Part shown: piece by piece, positions 14,772 to 25,915 of the stretch | How positions within the stretch are numbered: position 1 is the first letter of the stretch | Layout of the letters: every line of letters begins with the position of its first letter | NCBI RefSeq assembly: GCF_000524195.1 | Contig: NW_020170556.1 | Location: 72,426-136,425 of the forward strand | DNA from: Echinococcus granulosus | Lineage: Eukaryota > Platyhelminthes > Cestoda > Cyclophyllidea > Taeniidae | Direction of reading: 5' to 3' | DNA: 64,000 nucleotides | Translations under genes and position numbers: made by a program | The notes under the pieces: generated by a model | Told to the model about the DNA's origin: nothing | What the model saw: only the letters and a program-made list of their open reading frames with translations | Databases searched by the model: none

Positions 14772-16747
14772 AACCACACGAGAGCAAAATCACAGAAAGT
14801 GACCAACACAAAAAGGAGCATGTTGGCCTTGAAAAGTATATTCCGGATTTAATAAACAAAACAAGCCACTTTTATCCTTCCAGAATCGCAATGTCCAAAA
14901 AAATTCGTCAAATATTTAGAGATCTTTAATTATTTTACAAGGATTAGGATGAAGGGTAGGGTGTGGTGTAGTGCACTCGTACTGCTTCTCCCACGTTTGA
15001 CTTTGGATATCTTTTACACTTTTCACTTCATCGTTAACACTGTAGTTATTTGTCCTATCGTATGCTGGGTCTGTTAGCTAAACTGCACACCTGTACCTAG
15101 CAGGCATATCCCTAATGCTTGGCAGGGCTCCGTGTGAAGGTTTTTGTTCCTTAATTACTGGAGCTTGTTTCTGACAGAAAATGCATTCTAGTAGCTCATG
15201 CTGTCAAATACCACTGTTAATCCGCTACAGTTGAAGTGAATTCAAAGCATGCTCGTTGGTTGAAGAAAATACTGTAACGAAACTTAATTAGAATCCATTG
15301 CATCAAGAAGGAGGAAAACACTTGGGTAGGGTCCAATTCTGATACTTAGTGATCTCATAAACAGGTTTTTCCCCACGTCTACCTTTTTTAAAGATTTTTA
15401 TGTGGAAATGAACATTTTTAAAGATTACAAGGTAGATTTTCTGAAGAAATGTAGGCCAGTAAACGGGCTAGCTGGACAACGCTATTAAACAACTTTCACC
15501 AACACTGACAGAACTCCACTTTGCAAGATCTTCTCTGCCTTACTTGTTTCGCCACTCACCACCCTATCCCCCCACCACAAAAATGGTGTAACGAGGAGGT
15601 GACCTTCACTGCACGCTAAAACAAAGTCATTAGTAGTGGTCGTAGGCGACTGATTGACTTCACGATGCAATGGCTTGATGCGAGAGAATAAGAGGTGCCT
15701 CTGGTAGTGTAGCATGGTGTAGCGGGACACTATCTACAGTGGCGGTGGTGGTAGTGTTCAGTTAAGGGGGATGGACGAACCTGACGATTAATGTGACTGT
15801 TGATTCCTCACACGGTGGCGAGTCGAGTAATTGTATAGGCAATTGTGAGCTAGCAAAAGTGCTTGTCACGGGGTACTGGCTCAAATGGCAGAACGTTCGC
15901 TTAGCATGTGAGGGGTTCGTGTGGTAATCTAGCATTTTTGGTCTGTGTGTTCTCTTGTACATGCTTATGCTACTAATGTGCCCTGCGTATGTTTGTGCAT
16001 GTGTGTGTGCTAGATATACCTCTTGTACTGCACGTTCAGGGTTGTACCAATAGGCTCGTGTTGTCTCGCCGTTGTCACAGCTCAGCTAAGCTGTTAGTAT
16101 TTTATAGGCCACTGTTCAAGACAACCCAACAGTGTGTTATTCGGACGCAGACTGACGCTTTCCTTTCTACTTTGCACACCATGAACCCATGCTGTTCCAC
16201 TTTCCTCTAACTCACTGTTTTCATTCATCCCACACACGAGTTTGAATTCCTTTTACACTTGTCGCTTTTCTGATCAATAATCACACCATCTCATTTGTAA
16301 CACACCATGCCGACTTACTTCCGGCCCCTTTTCTTTCCATCCATGTCACTGCCTTGACACCCCTTGCCAGTCCTCTCGACTCCTCCCCTCGCGTCGCACA
16401 TTCCTCCCCTTCACACACAGCATTATGCCACAGTGCAACCAACACCAACCCCTCTTCTCGTTTATTGCCAGAAATAATATGACGAATCACTCAATTACCC
16501 AATATTTAAGCATTTGTCTTGCCTATTTGTTATACTGCTTCCAATTGGAAATATAACCTTAAAAGCAGCATTTCAAAATGGTTGCACAAGGCTAATACCT
16601 TGTTCATTTAAGCTTTTAAGATAACTAAATTGCTTCAACTGAGTCGCATACATTTTAGACCCCGACAGTGGGAAAGACAGATGAATGAAGGGCATTAGAA
16701 AGGCAAGTATTTGCAAAAGAATAAAGAGCACAAATTCACCAGAAACG
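14772..16747. other. Spacer between GMDS and SERGEF
   Basis: About 2 kb between two minus-strand genes: the GMDS 5' flank and the SERGEF 3' flank. It holds one copy of the 450-bp interspersed repeat (15029-15478) and GT-rich patches such as the TG run near 15985-16010. No open frame here is convincing. The GMDS promoter must lie here, but I see no defining motif. Confidence 0.6.
15029..15478 (+). repeat. 450-bp interspersed repeat, copy 1
   Basis: Nearly identical to 31335-31793 within RIC1 intron 8, and to its duplicate at 50079-50537. The first 60 bases differ at several positions, and the remainder differs at only a handful. Similarity starts around the GTTAACACTGTAG string and ends around ACGGGCTAGCTGG. 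Outside these points the flanks are unrelated, as expected for an inserted element. I found no long open frame, no clear terminal inverted repeats and no convincing target-site duplication. It could be a SINE, a solo LTR or another non-autonomous element. Confidence 0.8.
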
Positions 16748-18666
16748 TTACGCGTCCGTGAGCGCCATGGAGTATCCATAGCTCGCAGCCGCTAAGAGCA
16801 CATTACCCTTCCCCACAAATGATACGAGCCGCGGCAGCGCCACACACCAGTCCTCCCGTTCCGAGAACACCGATGAGGGCGCGTCACCTTCTACCACCAC
16901 CGGTGCCGCCTCCACCGTCAACGCAGTACCACAATTTCCGTGCTCGTTCCAGCCCCACATCCACACCTCATTCTCGCCCACCACAGCGAGGCAGTGCTCT
17001 GCCCCTGCTGATATCAATCGAACGGAAGAGGTGGGCAGGGCCACTGGATGGGGTGTGGGGTCGAAAATGCGACCACTTTGTGGCCATGCGATGCTTGCTG
17101 TCGCAACTGCATTGACCGTACGTCCGAGCTGACCAAAGTCACAACGACCCCAAGAAAAAACCTTTCCAGTTTCTGTACAATAGGAATGCACCAAAACACA
17201 ATGACTGAACCACACAACCACATCAATGCCTATCACTTTCAATTCCTTCCTATTTACTATATGCTGACAAATACTAGAGACCATTACATTGAAACCTTTT
17301 ACCATGCGGCACCAATTCTAGTAATCATAGTGCACATCTGCAAAGTCACAGGAGTCAATGCCTATGTTGCAAACAGTTAGAAGTAGCGCGATAAACATAT
17401 AAGCAAGGTTTTCTCACCTGTGAGCACAAGAATATGGCTCCAACCAGACTGCACATCGACAATGCCTTTGTTGAGAAAGAAACTGCTGGGGATCCACCGC
17501 ACGCGATCAGTCTTTCTGCAAAGTCCCTTTGCCTCATCAGCCACAGGACCACCCTGTCCAAATCGCATATCTCCCCACACACCAACACATCCATCGTCTA
17601 CATGGCGGCAGTGAGAACTTGTACCATGTACTCACCTGTCCATAAGACAGAATGCTGTCCGCCAGCCACACAGCCCACAATTTTGCCCGAGTTCTCCGCA
17701 ACAACCTCTCGAACCTTACCACCCTTCCATTCGTACACTTTATCCGTGCCTACAATACCAGCAACTAGACAAATCGAGGCTTTAATACCTACTCGAAACA
17801 GCAACTACGTGGTGCAGTCCCGCCGCAATATGCCTTGTTTCGACAATATCGAACACAATCGGCGATAGTGCACCCACCCAGGAAGGTGTTGAGTTATCAA
17901 AAGCAAAACCAGGCCTATTGCGGCCCCGAAAGTAGAGTTTCCCACTATTTGAAAGAACGATAAAGAAGTCCCAACCACAAGAAAGAGCCTTGATGCCCTC
18001 ATCCACTTTGCCCACCATCCGGAATGTGGTCTGCTGCTCCAATTCCTCTCTCGGCTGCAGCTGGCCGGCTGCCCAAATCGCAGAATCTAAGCAAGCAAGG
18101 AGAATGACAGACTGAAGTCACTCACTTTCGACAAAAACGGAAAATGTTCCACCTCCAGCAAAAAGGTCGGGTTTCAAGGAGATCGGAACACGCGTCGGTG
18201 TCGCCTTGTCTTCGGTGGAGCCAATGGCAAGCTGACCATGACTATTTGCACCCTTACGGATAACAAAAAAGTACTTCATCCATATGAGCACCAAAATTTG
18301 ATAACACACAACTTTCTGAGCATAGCCGATTGAGCAGCCAACATTGCACACAAAGTCGGCCAACATAAGATTGGCAGCAACGATGTCAAAAGCAAAGCAC
18401 ATCACAACTAAAGAATAAGATACCTTACAAAAGATGAACTGTGATTCTTGTGTTGGAAAGATGTTATAACTAATGGTTTAGAAGAAACAATTACAACATC
18501 AAATTCATTCAACATACTAAAAGAACTGTTCAACACACCACTAGAAATCACGATGCAAATCGTTGGCAAGAAGCAAATGTATAGCAGTGAGAAACATGAC
18601 ACTGAGTTGGAAATAAACCATTCCACTAAATGGGAGCAAAATCATGTACCTCACCCATGCATACAT
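16748..18666 (-). CDS. SERGEF: RCC1-repeat protein, SERGEF/DelGEF type
   Basis: A seven-bladed RCC1-like propeller of the secretion-regulating guanine nucleotide exchange factor (DelGEF) type. The human protein is reported to bind the exocyst subunit Sec5. Six exons: 18666-18655, 18252-18126, 18086-17793, 17749-17636, 17597-17418 and 17172-16748. They encode 383 residues, while human SERGEF is about 458 with a longer tail. Blade signatures appear in order: MYAWGANSHGQL at the N-terminus, CGWDFFIVL, AAGLHHVVAV, GVWGDMRFGQ, SGWSHILVLT, VFSWGRCDFGQLGR and WMWGWNEHGNCG. The last two closely match the human segments, which favours SERGEF over other RCC1 proteins. The first coding exon is only 12 nt (MYAW), followed by a good GTGAGG donor. 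An alternative in-frame ATG at 18279 would replace the conserved Trp and is less likely. Confidence 0.9.
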
Positions 18667-18959
18667 CACCTGACCGCCCGAAAACACCACGCTCAGTCAC
18701 ACACTAACCTTCAAGTATCAATCTCGACCTTGGCTCCAATACCAAGGCAAAATAATTACAATTCAATTTTCTAACAGTGCACAAATGTAAGTTTTCGCTG
18801 ATAGTATACTTAGTTTTCATTATGTACAGGCATGGTTCCGAGTGTTAGCAGCTGCAAGCACTGCTTCTGCTATTTTAATAACCTCACGGCACTAGCTAAC
18901 CTTACTGTGTGTGACCTGGAAGTGCACACATCACATACCTGTGTATTTGACTCCACCTG
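18667..18959. promoter_or_regulatory. Shared 5' flank of divergent SERGEF and CNPY
   Basis: Only 293 bp separate the start codons of two divergently transcribed genes, SERGEF (minus) and the canopy gene (plus). Both promoters must lie here, or the 5' leaders extend into each other's genes. No TATA or initiator element is convincing. The call rests on gene arrangement only. Confidence 0.5.
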
Positions 18960-20019
18960 ATGTTACTCATTCTACTGTCTTTCTTGTTTTTATCAAGCAA
19001 CTCGTTCGCTGACCTTCTTGGTGTCGAAGCACCAACGGCGTGTGAAGTGTGCAAATTATTCTGTCATGAGTTTATGCTACGCTACAACGCAACTGACAGC
19101 TCGGCAATGCTCGACTTTCACGGCGCTTCCAATAAGAAAGTGCCTTATTCCACATCGTATGCCATTGTGTAGTCAATTGAATGTTTGTAGGGAGCTGCGG
19201 CTGACAGAAATAATGCAGGACCCAGACCTGTGCACCAGCATGCTTCAATACAGACTGCACAATGAAAGAAAGGACAGTACTCGATTCCAGAAGTCTCGGC
19301 CACAAACTTTTGAAACCTTGCGTCAATTGGTGTAAGTGCATGGTTTACTTTTATCCACTACAGAGACCGTGGTGTTGATGTTAAGTTGGATATTCCACTG
19401 TCTCTGTGGGACTCGCCTTCTGTAGAAATATCCATGCTCAAGGAGAAGGTTTGTTCCTGTTGGCTGTCCCTACCATCCTTTTAGTGCGAACAGCTAGTCG
19501 TAGAATACGAGAGTTTGATCGAGGAATGGTTCTTCGATCACCATGATGAAACATCCATCGTAGATTACCTTTGCAGACAGCGTCTCTTGAAAAATATGCC
19601 TCTGGCCTGTCTCGATGAACCGATGCTGGTCGAATCAAGCCAAGAAGGGAGTAGAGGCGTGTCCTCGGTACCAAGTCATGAACCCAGCTCAGAAGACGGT
19701 AAGTTATTTCGGTTGCATGGCAAGTTGCTGTGCCAAATGTCATGGCGATTCATGTTCATAATGCAACCATTCATTGAGATCGGTGGTTTTTTCCTTACGT
19801 GTAATCTGTAAAACACTCAGGATGTGCTTTACGAAGTGACAGTGTCGCATTCTCAAAAGCCCCTCTCGAACCTGAAAAGTGGGGTAATGCAACATTTCGC
19901 ACACCATGTACTAACGATTCCTCCTAGTCATGGCGAATAATCGAAGATGTTATGTTTTAGGTGCAGGATCTAAGGAACAAGCTGAATACTCCAATGCACG
20001 ACCGTTGACGGAACTTTGA
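18960..20019 (+). CDS. Canopy family protein (CNPY3/4-like)
   Basis: A saposin-like canopy protein. Vertebrate CNPY3/CNPY4 act in the ER as co-chaperones for Toll-like receptor folding; the role in this organism is inferred. Six exons: 18960-19156, 19191-19331, 19364-19448, 19485-19698, 19821-19883 and 19928-20019, giving 263 residues. A signal peptide (about 1-17, hydrophobic LLILLSFLFL) precedes the core. The canopy cysteine pattern is visible: C28-x-x-C31, C80, C142, C171 and C183, with an additional C35. Family segments LRLTEIM, LHNERKDSTRF, TFETLRQLV, DIPLSLWD and LIEEWFFDHH match CNPY3/4 better than CNPY1/2. Three introns are 34, 32 and 36 nt. The C-terminus after about residue 185 is not conserved and ends in TEL rather than a classical KDEL. 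The last two exons rest on frame and splice signals only. Confidence 0.85.
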
Positions 20020-21665
20020 TGCGCATTTTACCTCCTTCACTCCATCCCTGCTTCGGATTTTTTAAGTGCTTATTTCTTATACTTTTTTCTGTACAAGATA
20101 GTTTGGAGAGATTAAAGATAGCAAGCATAGACTAAAATGCACTTCTGTCCTATAAAATGTGTTGTGGATGGTTTTTTGGGGAAGTTTTATCTAGTAGGAA
20201 AAGGTGACGAGCTGTCGATGCCAGTTGTGTAATGTCTCCTTGTAGCCTTTATCCGTCTGCAATACAACATCGTTGAAAGTAGTTCACTTACTTACAGCCC
20301 TTGGCGACTACTGCGATTTGGGAATCACACTTCAACGTAGCTAATTCCGACCGTGGCTAGGAAATGCCTGCAAGACATCATGTGCCGTGACTACACCCCA
20401 TGCGCAGACTGCACAGTCAGCATTAGTAATCGCATTAGACGTGAGTGATCGTAGTGCCTAAGAAGCGGTGGTGATCCCTTCGCGTTTTCCCTGTGTGGTC
20501 CAATTCCGACTGCCTTTATCTTCAAAGATGTATCCGCGGTGAGAATAGTCGAACTTATCTGTGTGGGAACTTTCTTTTTCATTAGGTGATTCCTATCACG
20601 TCTAATGTAGCTGTGTAACAACCGGTGTAAAGCGATGTTTAACCCGCAGACAACGTGCAGCTTCTCCCCGCACTGTAGAAACATTAGTTGCTTGCTTTAG
20701 GCATGAGAGGTGACGGTCTGTGAAGCTTCTTGCAGAAGATGCTGGATTTGTTCCCACCATTACCCAGCAATTAAGTTCTTCCAATGTACTCTGCGAGATA
20801 CAGGCGATTACCATCATCACCTCTCATCTTTTGTTAGCAATTCATCACTTTCTTCCAATGGATCATTTCTGATTCAACTCCAACAGTGAAAAGCGAATTG
20901 TCAGAAGCATTGTGTGCAGCACTTCTGAAGCAGATTGCCTTAATCAGAAGACACACCGACTAAGCAGTGGAATCTGGTAATCGAAGCCTACCTCCACCTT
21001 AACTCAAAGCCCAGCAACACTTGCAGCAATTCACTCCAAAATACCTGAAGGAACCCAATGCCTCGCACTACCAATCACACCGTACAATCAATGGCGATAA
21101 AAAGGCGGTGAACCCATCCCAGCCTCCCGTACTGCCCCTTCGATTCAGCAGTGCTTCCACATTTCATCCACGTTGTCCAACCATTCAGCCAGTGATGGTC
21201 CAATGTACCGATACGCTTCGTCCGCACGCTGATAGCAAAAGACAATCCTCGGATAGACCAACCTCTACTCACATACTCTCCCAATCAATGCATGTGGCAG
21301 AATCAATCTAGTGTTTCGCTTACCAGAACCACTAGACACTGGTAGGATCTTACGCCTAACTCACCAATGTCATCAGATTTTGCCGGCACAGCCGCGGCTG
21401 ACCATCACCACCAACTATGCAACTCATTTTCAAGCACCTAGCACAAATGACATGATAGGATTCTGATCAACAAATCATGGCTAAAGAAACCGTGCAGGAA
21501 AAGGACTAGGAAGAAACCAAAACGTACTCATACCACCTGATACAAAATTGGTGAATCAAGGCGTGACAGCTATAAAAGTGGTCAAGAATGCTTCCTAATC
21601 AACCACAGGATTCAGGAGGAATGCTGCCCGATAGGCTCCAAAATGAGGCGCGTGTGCCTCTAATG
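20020..21665. other. Spacer between convergent CNPY and HDDC2
   Basis: Both flanking genes end here (CNPY from the left, HDDC2 from the right). An ATTAAA hexamer at 20111-20116, 92 nt past the CNPY stop, is a plausible polyadenylation signal. I see no gene and no recognisable repeat in the remainder. Confidence 0.5.
20111..20116 (+). terminator. Possible CNPY polyadenylation signal
   Basis: ATTAAA, the commonest variant of the AATAAA hexamer, lies 92 nt downstream of the CNPY stop codon. Such hexamers occur often by chance in AT-rich DNA, so this is suggestive only. Confidence 0.3.
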
Positions 21666-24600
21666 TCACTCCTTCCTACCTCCCTCTCCCAGGGAAGCAT
21701 TTCGAAGTTGCAGCAGCGCAGCGACCCACTCGCGCACACAAGGGTAAGTGAAAACGCCCTCAGTAGCCGTGAAAAACTCCTCCAGCCAACCCGGTTTCTG
21801 CGCCTCCAATTCGTACTCGTATGCCTGCAAGATCATCTCAAACTTGTCCAAATCCTTGCACACCACCGCCTCCGGCGTCTTCCTCTCCTCATACTCCTAC
21901 ACAAGGCGAGGAAATTGAGGAATTAATGTACAACCAAAAACCACAAACAATCCACTCTTAGCCATGACGCACTTTTCACTGATGCTCTGAACTTAACGAA
22001 AACAGCATACGAAGCGTTAAAGCTGCTTCCGATCAAGGATAATGAGACTAGTAAATGCCTGATGAGCCAAAACTAGGAGGGGTAAATCGAAAATGTGCCA
22101 CTTTATCGTTTTTGGGCTGCCAATTGATCCTTCCTCTTAACAACTAAAAACATTAGCTTGCTTCACACCTATTAACCTGATGATACCCCATTGAAAGACC
22201 ACATCTCACCGGCTTTTGCGGGTGTAGGTGCTTTAGCATACCAAAACGATAACACTTATCGGAACATACTAAACACGACCCACCAACATCCTCTCATATC
22301 TCCACCCATACCTTTTAGACTACAATCACCTCGAGGTTAGTCTATTTTTTCAATCACCTTGATCTACAAAACCGTTTTCACTTTTTACCATCTTTCCCAA
22401 TTGCGTTCCAGTATGTAAAATGCAAGTGACTCACCTTCCATAAACTGACCAGTTCGTTGCCCAATTCTGAGGGTAGCTCTTTGCACAGGGAGATGAGGGC
22501 AGCCTAGAGAATCCGCAATGCAACCACCTGTTAAGGCGATTTCTTTATCAATCAAAATACGATCACTACAATACTGTCAAACGAAATAGTAAGACGCTAG
22601 GCACAGTTCTCAAACCAGCATTTTATGGAGTTTTGCCAGAAAGTCAGCACTACATACGTTCCTCACGTTGCTTCAATGCGTCAATGTGGACTAGTATGGA
22701 GGCAAATTGGACTACACTCTGGAACACACAACCTTTTGCCTGGAAGCAGCTAAGAACATTATGTGTTGACCGCCACATCTATCATTTCACTGACACAATG
22801 GCATTTTAAATATCTGTGGATGCAGATTGATTAAAAAAACGAACCCACCTCTTCCCGAGCATGTTTCTCCTCCACAGAGATTCCACAGAAGGGAGTGATG
22901 TCACCAACAACGCATTCTGCCAGGTCGTGAATGATAGCCATCTTCATCACCCTAGTGCAAACAACAACAGTCAAAACCCTTGGATATCAAATCAAATATC
23001 ACACACAAAGGCAACCATGTAGTAGATGCAACCGCCGTCTACTTCACTAACACCATCTCCATCAACTCAGGTTATGGCTGAAAACAACGAGAACTTTGCT
23101 GCGTCCACTCACTTGATGGGGGATAATCAAGTATTCAATTTGGCCACGATTCCAGGATCGCCTACCTCAGCACAAGTTGATGAGCAATGGCATTCCACTT
23201 CAAGTCTTCTCTTCTGATTATTGAACTGACACTTTCCTTCCGTATTCCATATGCTTGGTAGTTTTCGTTATTCTCAGACTGATAAATCAAAGGCCACATT
23301 ATTTTCAATTACGAGCTCCAACACGGTGTTGACAACTGGAAGCACTTACACTGGACCGATTTTGATGCAGTTCGGTGACACACCAACATGATGACGACTG
23401 CTTTATTTAAAATCACGCAGTAACTAACACCACGGTTTGACAACAATAACTAGTTCTGATTCAGCAAATCGTGATTGCAGATGCCTAACCAGCCAACGAG
23501 AGAGCAACAATGAAGAAACAAATACTCATTCATAACCCCTAAATCAGCCATACAGTTGATTACTCCCAAAATGGCACGCCGGACATCGTTAGCCGCCAGG
23601 ACTCACAACTCCAGACATCGAAGATTTCATGCTCACTGATCTAGCATATACTAGTCAATTAAATCGCGCCTTCTTCTTTCAGTGCCTTTGGTACCCCTCA
23701 TCGCAACCAAGGCACTGACAGGCAGCAAGCGAGGTGGATTCAATCCAACCAACCATTCTCATCACTTCATGCTCGCAATAGCTACGCCACACTCGGCCAG
23801 CCTAAGCATTATCAAAACGTGCCAAAGAACAGACACAAAAGCAAGGTAGATAGGCACCAGAAGAGCCAAGTGGTGGATTACTTGTCTGGCTTGAAGTCCT
23901 CCGTCGAGGGCAGGAGAGCAGAAAGAAGAGCCATACGGTACATGTGGTCCACCACATTCTCTGGCTCATTCACTCCGTGGCGTGTCCAACCCGCTCGCAC
24001 CGTCCGCTAGACAGTTTTATTTTCATGAGAGAGAGGGAATAAAGGGTAAGAAACACACTGAGAACACACACACATCCGGTGGCCAGCTGGGCAGTTACCT
24101 TTCAAACACACTTATTCCATCCTCTGGCTAACTACAAACGTCTATTTAACTCGACCTTACCCTCCCAGCTACCGGCTACAATGGGGGACTACACGTTTAT
24201 CCGGTCTCGCTAACCACCGCCGAAACCCATGCGACTATCAAGCAATTACCACAACCTCTATCAATTCACACACCTTAGGTGCATCATCTTACCTTTCCCT
24301 CCCAAAACATGGGTCAGGCTCATCCATCTAGGGGACTTACAACGTATGAAAACTAGCCTCCACCGTCTTTGGGCAACACATCGCCAGCCACCTCAAACGT
24401 AATTAAACCGACGCTACCAACACGCAGTCAAGGCATTGTCCTCTTTGCACAATATGCATGAAAAACACCCCATCGTCACACCCAACAAAACTTGGTCTTG
24501 GAGACTGCACTCGATGAAACGCCATGCTCCAAGTTGGTACGAATTTAAAACAATGCCTGAACAAACTGGCGAGTAAAGTATGCTGCTCTGGAAGCAGTAC

Positions 24601-24892
24601 ATCTATCACCCAATTCAGCAGTTCGCCTACAAAGCATACCAATTGCGCTACAACCACCGTAAACTTCATCAAGTCTACCTCAAGACCAAAGTACTTCGTC
24701 AATTGCGCCTGCATACACAGACGGTGTAAAACATTCCAAGCCACATAATCCACTACAGACGGCCTCGTGGTCACAAATCACTTCAAAGATAAGGAGAACA
24801 GATATATACGCATTTACATATGCATACATATACTCACATACCTTGATCTTACCACATGCAAGAAGAAAACGCAAGACGCTAACACCCGACAT
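21666..24892 (-). CDS. HDDC2: HD-domain 5'-deoxynucleotidase, HDDC2 type
   Basis: A metal-dependent HD phosphohydrolase of the HDDC2/YfbR family, which removes the 5' phosphate of deoxynucleoside monophosphates. Five exons: 24892-24842, 24006-23882, 22951-22849, 22503-22435 and 21896-21666, giving 192 residues (human about 204). Metal-ligand candidates are in the expected places: H38 in [10 protein letters not shown]67-D68 in [13 protein letters not shown], and D133 in [12 protein letters not shown]. The EKHAREE helix and the [17 protein letters not shown] tail also match the family. Exon 1 (17 codons) supplies the N-terminal helix equivalent to LLQFLRLVGQLK in human. It ends at a strong GTATGT donor, 835 nt before exon 2. 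A good acceptor (TTTGTAG) ends one base before the ATG, which suggests spliced-leader addition. MICOS13 lies 101 bp upstream on the same strand. Confidence 0.9.
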
Positions 24893-24993
24893 TCTACAAA
24901 CAATTGCACATTTGAAACAATACACTCTAGAGTACAGTTGCACCAAAAGAAACTATTCACTCTGCAACGTATAATACAGGAAAGTACAGTGGT
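24893..24993 (-). promoter_or_regulatory. Short intercistronic gap with trans-splice-like acceptor
   Basis: These 101 bp separate the MICOS13 stop codon from the HDDC2 start codon on the same strand. The minus strand ends in a T-rich TTTGTAG acceptor one base before the HDDC2 ATG, with no upstream coding exon needed to use it. In flatworms such acceptors receive the spliced leader and can resolve polycistronic transcripts. Polycistronic transcription is an inference from spacing and the acceptor. Confidence 0.5.
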
Positions 24994-25366
24994 CTAGTCA
25001 CTACGCATTCCGGCTTTTTTCAAAGCACCGGCTACATAATCAGAAACCGCGGTCGATGACATCGAGCCCAACCGCGAAAAGGACGACTTCACGCACTCAT
25101 TCCACTTAAGGCAGGCTTCATATGGAAGCTAAGAAGCAAAAGGGAATAACGACGAAGAAGACAAACCTTCTGAACGGCCTCGGACACTTGTGGGACCACA
25201 TATGTTTTCAAATCTTCATACACCTCGGCACCTTCAGACGATGAACTCCAAACACCTTTGGAGATACTGTAGTAAACTGCCCCGCCCGCAGCACCAACCT
25301 TGACGACAGCTCTACTTCTGAATGGCCTAAAAACAGGACCACGTACTTTGAGACCGCCAAAGCCAT
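24994..25366 (-). CDS. MICOS13: MICOS complex subunit MIC13 (QIL1-like)
   Basis: A small inner-membrane protein likely to bridge MICOS subcomplexes at mitochondrial crista junctions. Three exons: 25366-25347, 25317-25167 and 25128-24994, giving 101 residues (human 118). The family signature is the glycine-rich membrane segment KVGAAGGAVYYSIS at residues 13-26, corresponding to KGSVAGGAVYLVY in human. It is followed by an amphipathic region (EDLKTYVVPQVSEAVQKL) and a C-terminal KWNECVKSSFSRL segment matching the conserved RDSWN region. Intron 1 would be only 29 nt and places seven residues before the core, as in other family members. Without it, an unspliced frame could start at 25457 with a longer, unrelated leader. 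Such small, fast-evolving proteins are hard to assign, but motif order and length agree. Confidence 0.75.
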
Positions 25367-25589
25367 CCGTCACCCCGCACAAACAAACACTGATCAGATG
25401 ACAAATGAGTGACCTTAATTTGTCTTGAATAAAAACGACATGTTTTTTAAAAAACATATTAATCTGTCGGTGGAGACTTGAAAATTTTAGGTGACAAGCT
25501 GCGTTTCTAACGAATCATAAAGGTGTAATACGTTGGCTATTTGCTCAACTGTTAGTTTGGGTAGAGTAACTTTGACTTAGCCATTGTAC

Positions 25590-25915
25590 CTCGTCATGTG
25601 GGCGTGCCTTTAGGCCATGCCAGTAGCCTTGATGTTTTCTGTGCGTCAAATATACATGTTCTGCCATGGCATTATGTAATACGATAGTGGTTTATCTCTC
25701 GGTTCTGGTGAGGCGCCACTTTTGTACTTTGAAGTAGCCCCCTTGTACCTCACTGGGTGAGCTGGCCTTTTGGGCCATGCCAATAGCCCAGACACCTTCT
25801 CCGTGCTGAATATATGTATTCTGCCCGAGTATTGTGTCTTCTTTCGTCTTTAGGGAGTCTCGGGACGCTACAATTATATCTTCTTTCGTCTTCAGTGAAG
25901 TCTTGAGACGCAACA
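25590..25915 (-). mobile_element. TRIM-like miniature LTR element, best copy
   Basis: Read on the minus strand, an LTR-like block starts TGTTGCG at 25915 and ends about TACA at 25723. It is followed two to four bases later by TGGCGCC (25718-25712), a typical tRNA primer-binding site core. After about 40 bp of internal sequence, a second partial copy of the block follows (about 25680-25590), repeating GGCTACTGGCATGGCC and GACGAGGTACAA. The first LTR also contains an internal direct duplication of about 43 bp (GAAGACGAAAGAAG occurs twice). There is no coding sequence. This fits a terminal-repeat retrotransposon in miniature, known from taeniid tapeworms; identity to that family is unverified. 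Confidence 0.65.

Noticed and set aside
16819..17868. Plus-strand frames opposite SERGEF (98, 110 and 144 codons)
   Set aside because: They are antisense to SERGEF exons whose RCC1 motifs are clear; the plus-strand peptides are low in complexity.
24403..24774. A 123-codon minus-strand frame inside HDDC2 intron 1
   Set aside because: I tested it as a possible first exon of HDDC2. It gives no suitable donor in phase, and the exon at 24892-24842 fits the family's N-terminal helix much better.
25347..25457. An upstream ATG at 25457 giving MICOS13 a longer leader without intron 1
   Set aside because: The extra residues do not resemble the family or a mitochondrial presequence, while the 29-nt intron gives the usual short N-terminus. 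It is kept only as an alternative.
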